Assembly: GCA_034422875.1 (NCBI GenBank)
Contig: DAOUJI010000084.1
Coordinates: 1-12,672, forward strand
Length of the DNA: 12,672 bases
From: DAOUJI01 sp034422875
Lineage (GTDB): Bacteria; Chloroflexota; Dehalococcoidia; Lucifugimonadales; JAGWBF01
Reading direction: 5' to 3'
Shown piece after piece: positions 1 to 6,225 of this stretch (the stretch's first letter is position 1; each line of letters starts with the position of its first letter). A program made the translations under genes and the position numbers. The notes below the pieces were generated by a model. It saw only the letters and a list, made by a program, of their open reading frames with translations, was not told where the DNA came from and ran no database searches.

Positions 1-849
1 ATCAACGTTGTCTCAATGCCGGCGGCTGGGGAGACCGGCCCCGAGCGGGACATCCTGGCCTACGCCCCGATAGTCCAGGCCCTCTCAGGGATGATGAGCC
101 TGGTGGGATACCCCGACGAGCCTCTGGTAGGGGAAATCCAGTCGGCGTGGTGCGATGCGGTGGCGTCATTGCATGCAGCCCTGGCTGCCGCGGCGGCTCT
201 GCGCCACCGGAACCACACGGGGCAGGGCCAGTACGTTGAGGTTGCCCAGCTTGAGGCGTCCACAGCCATGATGGGTGAGAGCCTGCTGGGTTTTTCGATG
301 AACGGGAAGGTCTCGGAACCCATGGGCAACGTTGACCCTGAGTTTGGCCCCCACAACAACTACCCTTGCGCGGGCGATGATAGATGGGTTTCCATTGCCG
401 TTCGGACGCAGGACGAGTGGCTTTCCTTCTGTGAAGCGTTAGGCTCTCCGGATTGGGCTGAGGACTCCCGGTTCGGCGACCGTTACCTGCGCCACGTGAA
501 CCGGGCAGAGTTGGACAAGCAGGTGGCCGCCTGGACCTCTCAAAGAAGTCCAGAGGAAGTGACTGAGCTGCTCCAGGGAGTAGGAGTGGCGGCTATGACT
601 GTCATGCACATCGGCGACCAGTTCCAGGACGACCACTTCCATCAGAGAAATGCGTTTCTGGAAACCGAACATCCCCACATCGGCGCCGAATGGCTCTACG
701 GCCAACCCTGGGTGATGAGCGGCGCCGAGGCCGCCGTCAGACGGCCCGCTCCTCTGCTGGGAGAGCACAACGGGTACGTTTTCGTAGACTTGCTGGGAAT
801 CTCTGCTGCTGCGCTTCAGAGCCTCGAGGAGAGCGGGGCGGTCCACTGA
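1..849 (+). CDS. CoA-transferase family III (CaiB/BaiF), C-terminal part; 5' end outside window
   Basis: The frame is open from base 1 and ends at TGA 847-849, giving 282 residues of a protein that normally has about 400. Roughly the first 120-130 residues are therefore missing to the left. The visible part is typical of family III CoA-transferases, which move CoA between acyl-CoA and a free acid through an enzyme-bound aspartyl thioester. The segment YAPIVQALSG (residues 21-30 of the visible part) precedes the core. The aspartate in AWCDAVASLHA (about D52) sits at the family's catalytic position. HRNHTGQGQYVEV is the conserved strand that follows the core helix. An internal ATG at 16 is not the real start, because the homologous sequence continues upstream of it. 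The dehydratase gene follows 91 bases downstream on the same strand, which suggests a shared acyl-CoA pathway. The substrate cannot be deduced. Confidence 0.88.
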   Translation: MNVVSMPAAGETGPERDILAYAPIVQALSGMMSLVGYPDEPLVGEIQSAWCDAVASLHAALAAAAALRHRNHTGQGQYVEVAQLEASTAMMGESLLGFSMNGKVSEPMGNVDPEFGPHNNYPCAGDDRWVSIAVRTQDEWLSFCEALGSPDWAEDSRFGDRYLRHVNRAELDKQVAAWTSQRSPEEVTELLQGVGVAAMTVMHIGDQFQDDHFHQRNAFLETEHPHIGAEWLYGQPWVMSGAEAAVRRPAPLLGEHNGYVFVDLLGISAAALQSLEESGAVH

Positions 850-940
850 GGTTGTCTAAGTTGGCCGGGAACCGTTACCATATGGTTCGCTGGACACGGT
901 CCTAGCTAAAGGCCCCCATTAAGCCAGGAGGTTTTGTTTC

Positions 941-2083
941 ATGGTTCTGGAAGCTGGAAAGATAACGGAAGAGGGGCTGCAACGCCTGAGAGACAGGCTG
1001 GGCTCCTTCAACAGGCCCAGGCAATATGGCGTTGGGCTCTTCAATGAGTTCGCGTCGCGGGACGCCATTCGCCACTTCTGCCAGGGCATAGGAGACCCTA
1101 ATCCCCTCTATCAGGACGAGTCATACGCCCGCCAGACGAAGTTTGGGACCATCATCGCTCCCCCTTGCTTCCTGTACAGCGTCTACTGGTGCTCAGGGCG
1201 CACGGGAGGGCTCCCCGGAGTCCACGCCTTCCACTCAGGCTCCGATTGGGAATGGTTCCGCCCCATATACATGGACGACCGGATTTCTGTAAAGGAGCAG
1301 TTCTCCGACCTGGAGGAGATGCCCAGCAGGTTTGCCGGGAAGACCATAAAGCAGTCCTCCACCTGTCACTACTACAACCAGCGTGGCGAGCTCATCGCCC
1401 GCACCCGGGGATGGAACTTCCGGGCCGAACGCACCGCCGCCAGGGAGAACAGGAAGTACGATTTCCAGCCCTACGCCTACACACGGGATGAAATCGAGGA
1501 GATAGAGGACGCAGTCCTGAACGAGGAAATCAGAGGCGCCAACCCTAGGTGGTGGGATGACGTGAATGTGGGTGACGAGGTAGGCCCAGTGGTCAAGGGG
1601 CCCTTGAGCCACGGCGACATCACCGCATTCGTGGCAGGCTGCATCGGCGGACTGGCCCACGGCCTGCAACTTAAAGAGGTGCGGCGCCATCCGTCATGGG
1701 GTTTTCGTGACCCCAACACCGGGGCCCAGGAAGCAATCGTGCGGGTCCATGACATCGAGGAAGCCGCCACCAGCGCCGGGCTTCCGGGAGCCTACGACTA
1801 CGGCTGCCAGCGTTGCTCGTGGGTGGGGAACCTCTTCACCAATTGGATGGGAGACGACGGGTTTCTGAAGAAGATGTACGTCGAACTCCGTCGCTTCAAC
1901 ATGGTGGGAGACACGACCTGGTTGCGCGGCAAGGTCATCGGCAAGCGTGTGGACGGTGACGACCGCCTGGTGGACATAGAGTTCATCGGCGAGAACCAGC
2001 GCAAGGAGATGACCACCAAGGGCACGGCGACAGTCCAGCTTCCCACCAAAGAAATCCCGGAGTGGGCCAAGCCGTCGAAGTAG
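941..2083 (+). CDS. MaoC-like / FAS1-like dehydratase domain protein (double hotdog)
   Basis: This 380-residue protein has two hotdog-fold halves, the architecture of FAS1-like dehydratase / MaoC hydratases that add or remove water from enoyl-CoA thioesters. The N-terminal half (about 35-160) carries the hydratase-like stretch IGDPNPLYQDESYA at 50-63, whose D52, N54 and P55 resemble the MaoC D-x-N-P-x-H signature. A Leu/Tyr pair stands where the His is usual. It continues into the substrate-tunnel motif FGTIIAPPCFL (68-78). The C-terminal half (about 205-370) begins WWDDVNVGDEVGP and ends in strands typical of a second hotdog. The start is fixed by a strong AGGAGG at 926-931, nine bases before the ATG. 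The gene follows the CoA-transferase and converges with the 347-residue gene on the other strand, with six bases between the stops. The exact substrate is unknown. Confidence 0.85.
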   Translation: MVLEAGKITEEGLQRLRDRLGSFNRPRQYGVGLFNEFASRDAIRHFCQGIGDPNPLYQDESYARQTKFGTIIAPPCFLYSVYWCSGRTGGLPGVHAFHSGSDWEWFRPIYMDDRISVKEQFSDLEEMPSRFAGKTIKQSSTCHYYNQRGELIARTRGWNFRAERTAARENRKYDFQPYAYTRDEIEEIEDAVLNEEIRGANPRWWDDVNVGDEVGPVVKGPLSHGDITAFVAGCIGGLAHGLQLKEVRRHPSWGFRDPNTGAQEAIVRVHDIEEAATSAGLPGAYDYGCQRCSWVGNLFTNWMGDDGFLKKMYVELRRFNMVGDTTWLRGKVIGKRVDGDDRLVDIEFIGENQRKEMTTKGTATVQLPTKEIPEWAKPSK

Positions 2084-2089
2084 CCCTGC

Positions 2090-3133
2090 TTAAGGGAGTT
2101 TAATCGGCTTGGTGACGGCCCACGAGTCGCCGAAAGTCGGCATAAGCACTGCGTGGTAGGGTTCCACGCCTCCCGCTACGACTATCATGATGTCGTCGGG
2201 CTTACGCACCTGCCGGACGACTCCGTCTTGGATCACCGCGTCAATCCGGTTGCGCCGGATCATCGGCCTTAGCTTCTCGACAGGGAATCCGCTGTTGCGG
2301 TAGACGAACTCCTTCACGTCCGACTTGGACATTCCGGCCTCGTGTGCCCAGCGTGCGTGGCCCGCGGTCAGGACCAGCCCAGGGTTGCCCTTGCCCAGGT
2401 GCAGGTTGTTGCTTCCCATCTGGCCGAAGTCATGGGCGATGACGTGGAGCATGCTGTCTATCTCGGTGTAGGTGGCGCCGATGATGTTCAGGGTGCCGTT
2501 GAAGGAGTTGACCGTCACCGTGCTCTCCTCGGCCTTAAACCCACGCTCCACGTGGAGCGGTTCCCAGGGGGTGTGCTCCTCGTCCTCTCCGAAACACAAA
2601 GTGTACTTGCCCGGATAGCCGTGAGAAGCCTTGTCCACCTCGCCGGGCTTGGCCCCGCCGATGTTCAGCCACATCAGCGACATGGCCCGTCCTATGGTGG
2701 CATTGGCTTGCCACCCTGGGCCCATGCAGTTGCGGGAGCAGTTGATGTCGAGAGTGTTGCGTATGGGGCCGTTGACCACGATGCCGACGCCGCAGGGATT
2801 GGTGGTGCTCTGGACGCCGTCCATGTTGAACTGGGACTCGCAGACCGCTTCCATCGCTGCTGTCAGCACCGGCATGTACTCCGGCTTGCACCCGGCCATG
2901 ACGGCGTTTACTGCGATCTTCTCAACGGTGGCTTCGCCTTTGGCTGGCCCAACGCTGCCAATGAGATGGCCCGCGGGCAGACCGGAGCCTTCCACCATTG
3001 CCCGCACTCGTTCCTCAGTCGGAGGAACAACGGGCAGGCCGTCCCCCCAACCTTGACTCAATACGAAATCGAGGACCGCTTCTGGCGAGTCCTCGACTTC
3101 TGAACGTTCGGATTTTAGTGAAGGGTCAGCCAC
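2090..3133 (-). CDS. Conserved protein of unknown function, operon partner of the UGSC selenoprotein
   Basis: This 347-residue protein is read from GTG 3133-3131. The start lies eight bases after the selenoprotein stop, with a GAGGG at 3150-3146 as a likely ribosome site. I do not recognise a functionally defined family. Visible features are an N-terminal motif GWGDGLPVVPPTEERV (28-43), which looks strongly conserved in style, and cysteines at 82, 98, 114, 132, 136 and 180. These include a CX3C (C132-SRN-C136) and NPCGVG (112-117). A Gly/His/Asn-rich stretch lies at about 228-262 (HVIAHDFGQMGSNNLHLGKG), which could bind a metal or cofactor. No signal peptide or membrane segment is evident, so it is probably cytosolic. 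The close spacing to the UGSC selenoprotein suggests the two act together, for example as enzyme and redox partner. That is inference. Confidence 0.82.
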   Translation of the reverse strand: MADPSLKSERSEVEDSPEAVLDFVLSQGWGDGLPVVPPTEERVRAMVEGSGLPAGHLIGSVGPAKGEATVEKIAVNAVMAGCKPEYMPVLTAAMEAVCESQFNMDGVQSTTNPCGVGIVVNGPIRNTLDINCSRNCMGPGWQANATIGRAMSLMWLNIGGAKPGEVDKASHGYPGKYTLCFGEDEEHTPWEPLHVERGFKAEESTVTVNSFNGTLNIIGATYTEIDSMLHVIAHDFGQMGSNNLHLGKGNPGLVLTAGHARWAHEAGMSKSDVKEFVYRNSGFPVEKLRPMIRRNRIDAVIQDGVVRQVRKPDDIMIVVAGGVEPYHAVLMPTFGDSWAVTKPIKLP

Positions 3134-3141
3134 TGGTGATG

Positions 3142-3678
3142 TTAGCCCTCTGTGAGCTTCTCCGCCGCCTGGTCCAGGGTCTGATGGGCCAGGTCCTCCA
3201 ACTCATCGTCGGATAGGTCTTCTATGTTGGCTGGCAGGACGAGTATCGGCAGGCCCGGCCTGCCCCGGGACTTGGCTATGGTCGAAGCCAGCCGGCTGAA
3301 CTGCTCGGTGACTATAACGACCGAGGGGACTCCGCTTTCATCCAGGGAAACTGCGTCGTGGACACTCCACGTCGTGCAGGACCCTCAATGCCCCATGCCG
3401 ACGATGGCGGCATCGGATTTGTCGATGAGGATGTTGAGCGTGTCCTTGGGAGTGGGGCTGGAAACGTCGGGGTTGATGGTGCGCATGACCTCACGGACCT
3501 CGTACCGGTCCTTGGCCATCTGCTCGATGTGGTTCGACACCACGTCGAAGCTTCGCCAGCTGTTGCTTATCAGGCCCAGCGTGCCGCCTCCGAGTCCGCC
3601 GACCCTGGCGGCCAGGCCGGAGTCCTGGGTGTTGGACTGGGCTGTGGGGTCCAGGATGCTGATTTTTCCCTGCGCCAT
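3142..3678 (-). CDS. UGSC family selenoprotein (selenocysteine encoded by in-frame TGA)
   Basis: The gene is read from ATG 3678-3676, after an AGGGAGGT ribosome site at 3690-3683, to TAA 3144-3142. The 178-residue protein has an in-frame TGA at codon 98 (3387-3385). Around it the sequence reads VGMGH-U-GSCTTWSVHDAV, the signature of the UGSC (seleno)protein family. In that family the first position is Sec or Cys, and with C101 it forms a U-x-x-C redox pair. C101 is the only cysteine in the protein. The reading frame stays open and family-like after the TGA: GVPSVVIVTEQF, then RPGLPILVLP, then an acidic helical tail. No frame change is needed. A hairpin directly 3' of the TGA fits a bacterial SECIS. 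The role of the family is not established; a thiol/selenol redox reaction is likely. The 347-residue gene follows by eight bases. A conventional gene call would stop at 97 residues and lose the active site. Confidence 0.93.
3345..3384 (-). promoter_or_regulatory. Candidate bacterial SECIS element for Sec98
   Basis: The forty bases immediately after the TGA can fold as three stacked helices in the transcript. GGG (1-3 after the TGA) pairs with CCC (38-40). CUGC (6-9) pairs with GCAG (31-34). GUGGA (15-19) pairs with UCCAC (23-27), closing a GUG loop. The apical loop begins with G twenty bases after the UGA, within the known spacing for SelB-binding bacterial SECIS elements, which have a G at the start of the loop. 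The folding was done by eye and no energy was computed. Confidence 0.65.
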
Positions 3679-3706
3679 CCGAACCTCCCTGTCTAGTGTT
3701 GCGTGG

Positions 3707-3736
3707 ATGCTACCCCTTGGGCAAGATTAGTGTCAA
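3707..3736 (-). promoter_or_regulatory. Sigma-70-type promoter of the selenoprotein operon
   Basis: On the minus strand a perfect -35 TTGACA (3736-3731) is followed after 18 bases by TAGCAT (3712-3707), a 4/6 match to TATAAT. Transcription would start near 3700. That leaves a leader of about 22 bases containing the AGGGAGGT ribosome site before the ATG at 3678. Confidence 0.6.
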
Positions 3737-3763
3737 GGCGAACGGACATTATTCACTTGACAC
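3730..3763. repeat. Inverted repeat GTGTCAAG / CTTGACAC
   Basis: GTGTCAAG at 3730-3737 and CTTGACAC at 3756-3763 are exact inverted copies 18 bases apart. The left arm contains the -35 box of the selenoprotein promoter (TTGACA on the minus strand). The right arm contains a TTGACA facing the NYN gene. It may be an operator or simply two facing -35 elements; no good -10 was found for the rightward one. Confidence 0.5.
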
Positions 3764-3921
3764 GCCCTGTTATATGTGTGAAACATGGCTAATGGATTTT
3801 AGTCGAGTACCCAGTGATGGATCTGGCATGCGAGTTCGACTAGCTTGTGTGATCGATAAGGACACGACTGTACACGACGCTACTCTTTTCGGTTGGGGCA
3901 GGGTTTTAACGGGAGCTACAG

Positions 3922-4455
3922 ATGCCGGATTTTGACAAAGTCAACATATATATTGACGGCAGTAATCTATATCACACCTTGAGGAGTGTGGCCCGTCGTC
4001 GAGACGTTGACTTTGGGAAGTTGACGGCAAAGCTGGTGGGGAACCGCAAATTGGTCAGAGCGTATTACAACAATGCCCCTGTGGACCAGGCTAGAGAACC
4101 CGAACTTTATAAGAATCAACAGAAGTTTTTCGAAGCGTTGCGAGGCATAGATTATTTCGAGGTGATCTTGGGGCGTCTGATATATCGGAATTGGCCTGAT
4201 GAACGTCCATACGAGAAGGGGATAGACATCAAAATAGCTACCGATATGCTTGTTCATGGGCACCGCAGCAACTACGACGTGGCTATCCTGGTCTCCGGGG
4301 ATACCGATTTTGCCGACGCGATTCAGGCAGTGAAAGATTTAAGGCTTCATGTAGAAGTGGCTCTGCCCGATTTAAGCAGTTCGAAAAGACTAAGAGAAGT
4401 GGCGGATCGAGTAGTTCTCATCAATGGTGATTTCTTGTCCGACTGCTGGAGATAA
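3922..4455 (+). CDS. NYN domain protein (PIN-like putative RNase, LabA/DUF88 type)
   Basis: The 177-residue protein starts at ATG 3922, after a GGGAG at 3911-3915. It matches the NYN/PIN-like fold of metal-dependent nucleases. The acidic residues expected at the active site are present: D12 in IYIDGSNLY, then KGIDIKIATDML with aspartates at about 106 and 112, and SGDTDFADAI at about 124-133. Family members are thought to cleave or process RNA, but the target is unknown. No membrane segment or signal is visible. The base composition is more AT-rich than that of its neighbours (frequent ata, aat and tat codons) and it stands alone between divergent and unrelated genes. This suggests independent acquisition. 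It is followed immediately by a strong hairpin. Confidence 0.88.
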   Translation: MPDFDKVNIYIDGSNLYHTLRSVARRRDVDFGKLTAKLVGNRKLVRAYYNNAPVDQAREPELYKNQQKFFEALRGIDYFEVILGRLIYRNWPDERPYEKGIDIKIATDMLVHGHRSNYDVAILVSGDTDFADAIQAVKDLRLHVEVALPDLSSSKRLREVADRVVLINGDFLSDCWR

Positions 4456-4733
4456 AAAACAGGGGGTTGTTGGTTAACAACCCCCTGGGGTTCATTACCT
4501 TAGGTTGCTAGGCAAGCTAAGGGGAATAATTAAGCATGCTTTTATACTATTTTGCGGTACGTGTCAATACCGTGTCAATAGCCCGGGCGACCAGACTTCA
4601 CTAGACGCATCCTCACGAAACTTTTTGACTCTGGCTCACCTTTTTCTCTGAGCCGGACATTCTTCCCAGCGTCTGGCTTTCATGTTAGGCTATTCCAAAT
4701 CCTGATTCCCAAGCTGTAACTCGGAGGTGAGCT
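4456..4733. other. AT-richer intergenic region with a tandem CGTGTCAATA repeat
   Basis: No gene is visible in these 278 bases. Beyond the hairpin at 4460-4487 the region holds CGTGTCAATA twice (4560-4569 and 4571-4580, an 11-base period). It also holds a small stem GGCTCA/TGAGCC around 4634-4655. GGAGGTGA at 4723-4730 is the ribosome site of the next gene. The tandem repeat shares GTGTCAA with the inverted repeat at 3730-3763 on the other side of the NYN gene. Confidence 0.5.
4460..4487. terminator. Strong hairpin terminator after the NYN gene
   Basis: A perfect 12-bp stem (CAGGGGGTTGTT with AACAACCCCCTG) closes a four-base GGTT loop five bases after the NYN stop codon. The A-run at 4454-4459 gives a T-run only on the minus strand. 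On the plus strand the hairpin is followed by GGGGTTCATT. It would therefore be a classic intrinsic terminator for minus-strand transcription and a hairpin-only stop for the NYN gene. Confidence 0.62.
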
Positions 4734-5129
4734 ATGCCCAACGTATCGGTCACACACCTGCACCTGAGATCCGCTGATCCCGAAGCAGCCGTCCAGTGGT
4801 ACGTGGACTTCCTGGACGCCGAGCATGTTGACACCTTTACCGCAGCGTCGGGCCAGACCCACCGGGCCTTGGACATGGGAGCGGTCCGCATCACCGTTAT
4901 GGACGTGCCGGAAGGCGAGGACTTGCCCCCGGCCAGCCCAGCGCCGCAGATGGGGATAGACCACTTCGGTTTGAGAGTGTACGGGATGGAGGAGTTGGTT
5001 GCCAGGATGGAAGCGGCCGGCGTGGAAGTCCTGGAACCCATCCGTGAAGGCCGGAACGGCACGATCTGCTACGTAAAGGCTCCCGACAACGTCCGCATCG
5101 AGCTTCAGGAATACGCCAGGGAGCCGTAG
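4734..5129 (+). CDS. VOC family protein (glyoxalase/bleomycin resistance/dioxygenase fold)
   Basis: The 131-residue protein starts at ATG 4734 behind a strong GGAGGTGA. It has the two paired beta-alpha-beta-beta-beta halves of the vicinal oxygen chelate fold. The first half begins VSVTHLHLRSADPEAAVQWY (4-23). The second half is GIDHFGLRVYGMEELVARME (74-93) and ends APDNVRIELQEY (116-127). Likely metal ligands are H8 or H10, H77 and E123, the usual His/His/Glu pattern. Members include glyoxalase I, methylmalonyl-CoA epimerase, dioxygenases and resistance proteins. The reaction cannot be told from sequence alone, and the length fits a single-domain isomerase or lyase. The 113-residue gene follows after 50 bases on the same strand. 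Confidence 0.85.
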   Translation: MPNVSVTHLHLRSADPEAAVQWYVDFLDAEHVDTFTAASGQTHRALDMGAVRITVMDVPEGEDLPPASPAPQMGIDHFGLRVYGMEELVARMEAAGVEVLEPIREGRNGTICYVKAPDNVRIELQEYAREP

Positions 5130-5179
5130 GTATCTGGCGCCTTGCCCGGCATTGATAACCCGAGCTCGGACGTGAGTCT

Positions 5180-5521
5180 ATGAACACTCCGCGTTTCAGC
5201 AGGAGGGAACTGCGCAAGGGCGGAGGAAGCAACCTCGAAGAGGCGGCGGACCACTTCCCCGAGATGCTGGGTTCGGTGGAATTCTGCATGTACCGCAGCC
5301 CCAACGCCAAGGTGAAGGGCTATGAGGCTCTGAAGGCGGCCCTGGAAGCCGGAGGGTGCGAGGCGGTGCACCTGCCCGATGCTCCCACTCCAATGGGCGG
5401 GAAGTACGAGACCATCAGAATCACACAACAGGGTCAGGAGATATCCGAGCGTCTATTGAAAAGGGCCCATAACTGGGCCCATCAGCGCAATCTGCTCCAC
5501 GTGTTCCACAAGAAGGGCTAG
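5180..5521 (+). CDS. Hypothetical protein, 113 residues
   Basis: I do not recognise this protein. It starts at ATG 5180 without a clear ribosome site. The N-terminus is basic (RFSRRELRKGGG, 5-16). A mixed alpha/beta middle follows, with cysteines at 36 and 60 and the segment VHLPDAPTPMGGKYETIRIT (63-82). The C-terminal helix is rich in His, Arg and Lys (residues about 88-112). No membrane segment is seen. It lies 50 bases after the VOC gene and may be co-transcribed with it. Its TAG stop (5519-5521) overlaps the TAG stop of phoU on the opposite strand inside the palindrome CTAG. Codon use resembles that of the neighbours, so it is probably a real gene. Confidence 0.6.
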   Translation: MNTPRFSRRELRKGGGSNLEEAADHFPEMLGSVEFCMYRSPNAKVKGYEALKAALEAGGCEAVHLPDAPTPMGGKYETIRITQQGQEISERLLKRAHNWAHQRNLLHVFHKKG

Positions 5522-6225
5522 TACTTGGAGACGTTTATCTCCTCCATCTTGCCCGTCACGAGATAGACCACCCGCTCAGCCACGTTGGTAGCCCTGTCAG
5601 CGATTCGCTCCAGGTCGTGGGCCACCCACAACAGGTAAGTCGCCCTCTGTATGGTGTCGGGGTCCTTAATCATGATGTCCAACAAGTCCCGGTAGACCGT
5701 CTGGTACAGCGCGTCCACTTCATCGTCGTCGTTGCATACCTGGCGTGCCGTCACCGTGTCACGGTTCACCAGGGCTTCCAGGCTCCTGCGAAGCATGCGG
5801 GTGGCTTTTTCGGTCATTAAGGGGACGTCGATGAGGGGCTTTATGAGAGGCTCGTCCCCCATCATGATGTTGATTTTCGCGATGCCCTCAGCGTAGTCGC
5901 CCATGCGCTCAAGCTCGACGGCAATGTGCAGCATGGACACCAGGATGCGCAGGTCTCTGGCCATGGGCTGCTGGGTGGCAATGAGGTCTATGCACTGCTC
6001 CTCGATCTCGAACCGTTTGCTGTCCACCAGGTCGTCTTCGATGATGACCTGGTGGGAAGCCTCCAGGTCTCGCCGTTCCAGGGCGTCCACGGCCCTGGCG
6101 ATGGACTTTTCCACCATGCTGCCCAGGGTCAGCACCTCGTCCTGCAGGAAACGGAGCTGCCTGTCCAGCCCCGACCGCACCCGCATGGGCTCTTCCCGGA
6201 TAATTCCTAATCGCTCTTCCGTCAT
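5518..6225 (-). CDS. phoU: Phosphate signalling/transport accessory protein PhoU
   Basis: The 235-residue, all-helical protein has the two repeated three-helix PhoU domains. Each carries the metal-binding E-x-x-x-D signature: ELERMGDYAEGIAKI (E106, D110) and DLERIADRATNVAERV (E206, D210). PhoU works at the inner face of the membrane, linking the Pst transporter to the PhoR-type sensor kinase and damping phosphate uptake when phosphate is plentiful. The start is set by an ATGA overlap with the pstB stop (6225-6222) and an AGGAAG ribosome site inside the end of pstB. The two are thus translationally coupled. The length matches the family (about 220-240). An internal ATG at residue 14 is possible but less likely. 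Confidence 0.95.
   Translation of the reverse strand: MTEERLGIIREEPMRVRSGLDRQLRFLQDEVLTLGSMVEKSIARAVDALERRDLEASHQVIIEDDLVDSKRFEIEEQCIDLIATQQPMARDLRILVSMLHIAVELERMGDYAEGIAKINIMMGDEPLIKPLIDVPLMTEKATRMLRRSLEALVNRDTVTARQVCNDDDEVDALYQTVYRDLLDIMIKDPDTIQRATYLLWVAHDLERIADRATNVAERVVYLVTGKMEEINVSKY

Noticed and set aside
2342..3103. A 253-codon plus-strand open frame opposite the 347-residue gene
   Set aside because: It is an antisense shadow of a GC-rich gene; the translation has no family features, whereas the minus-strand protein has conserved-looking motifs and operon spacing.
3385..3678. A separate 97-residue protein ending at the TGA
   Set aside because: The frame continues with a family-matching C-terminal half and the GSC of the UGSC motif, so the TGA is read as selenocysteine rather than as an end.
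3696..3935. A 79-codon plus-strand frame before the NYN gene
   Set aside because: It covers the selenoprotein promoter, runs into the NYN start out of frame and shows no family resemblance or ribosome site.
4580..4733. A tRNA or other structured RNA in the gap before the VOC gene
   Set aside because: Only one small stem (GGCTCA/TGAGCC) was found; no cloverleaf arms or CCA end.
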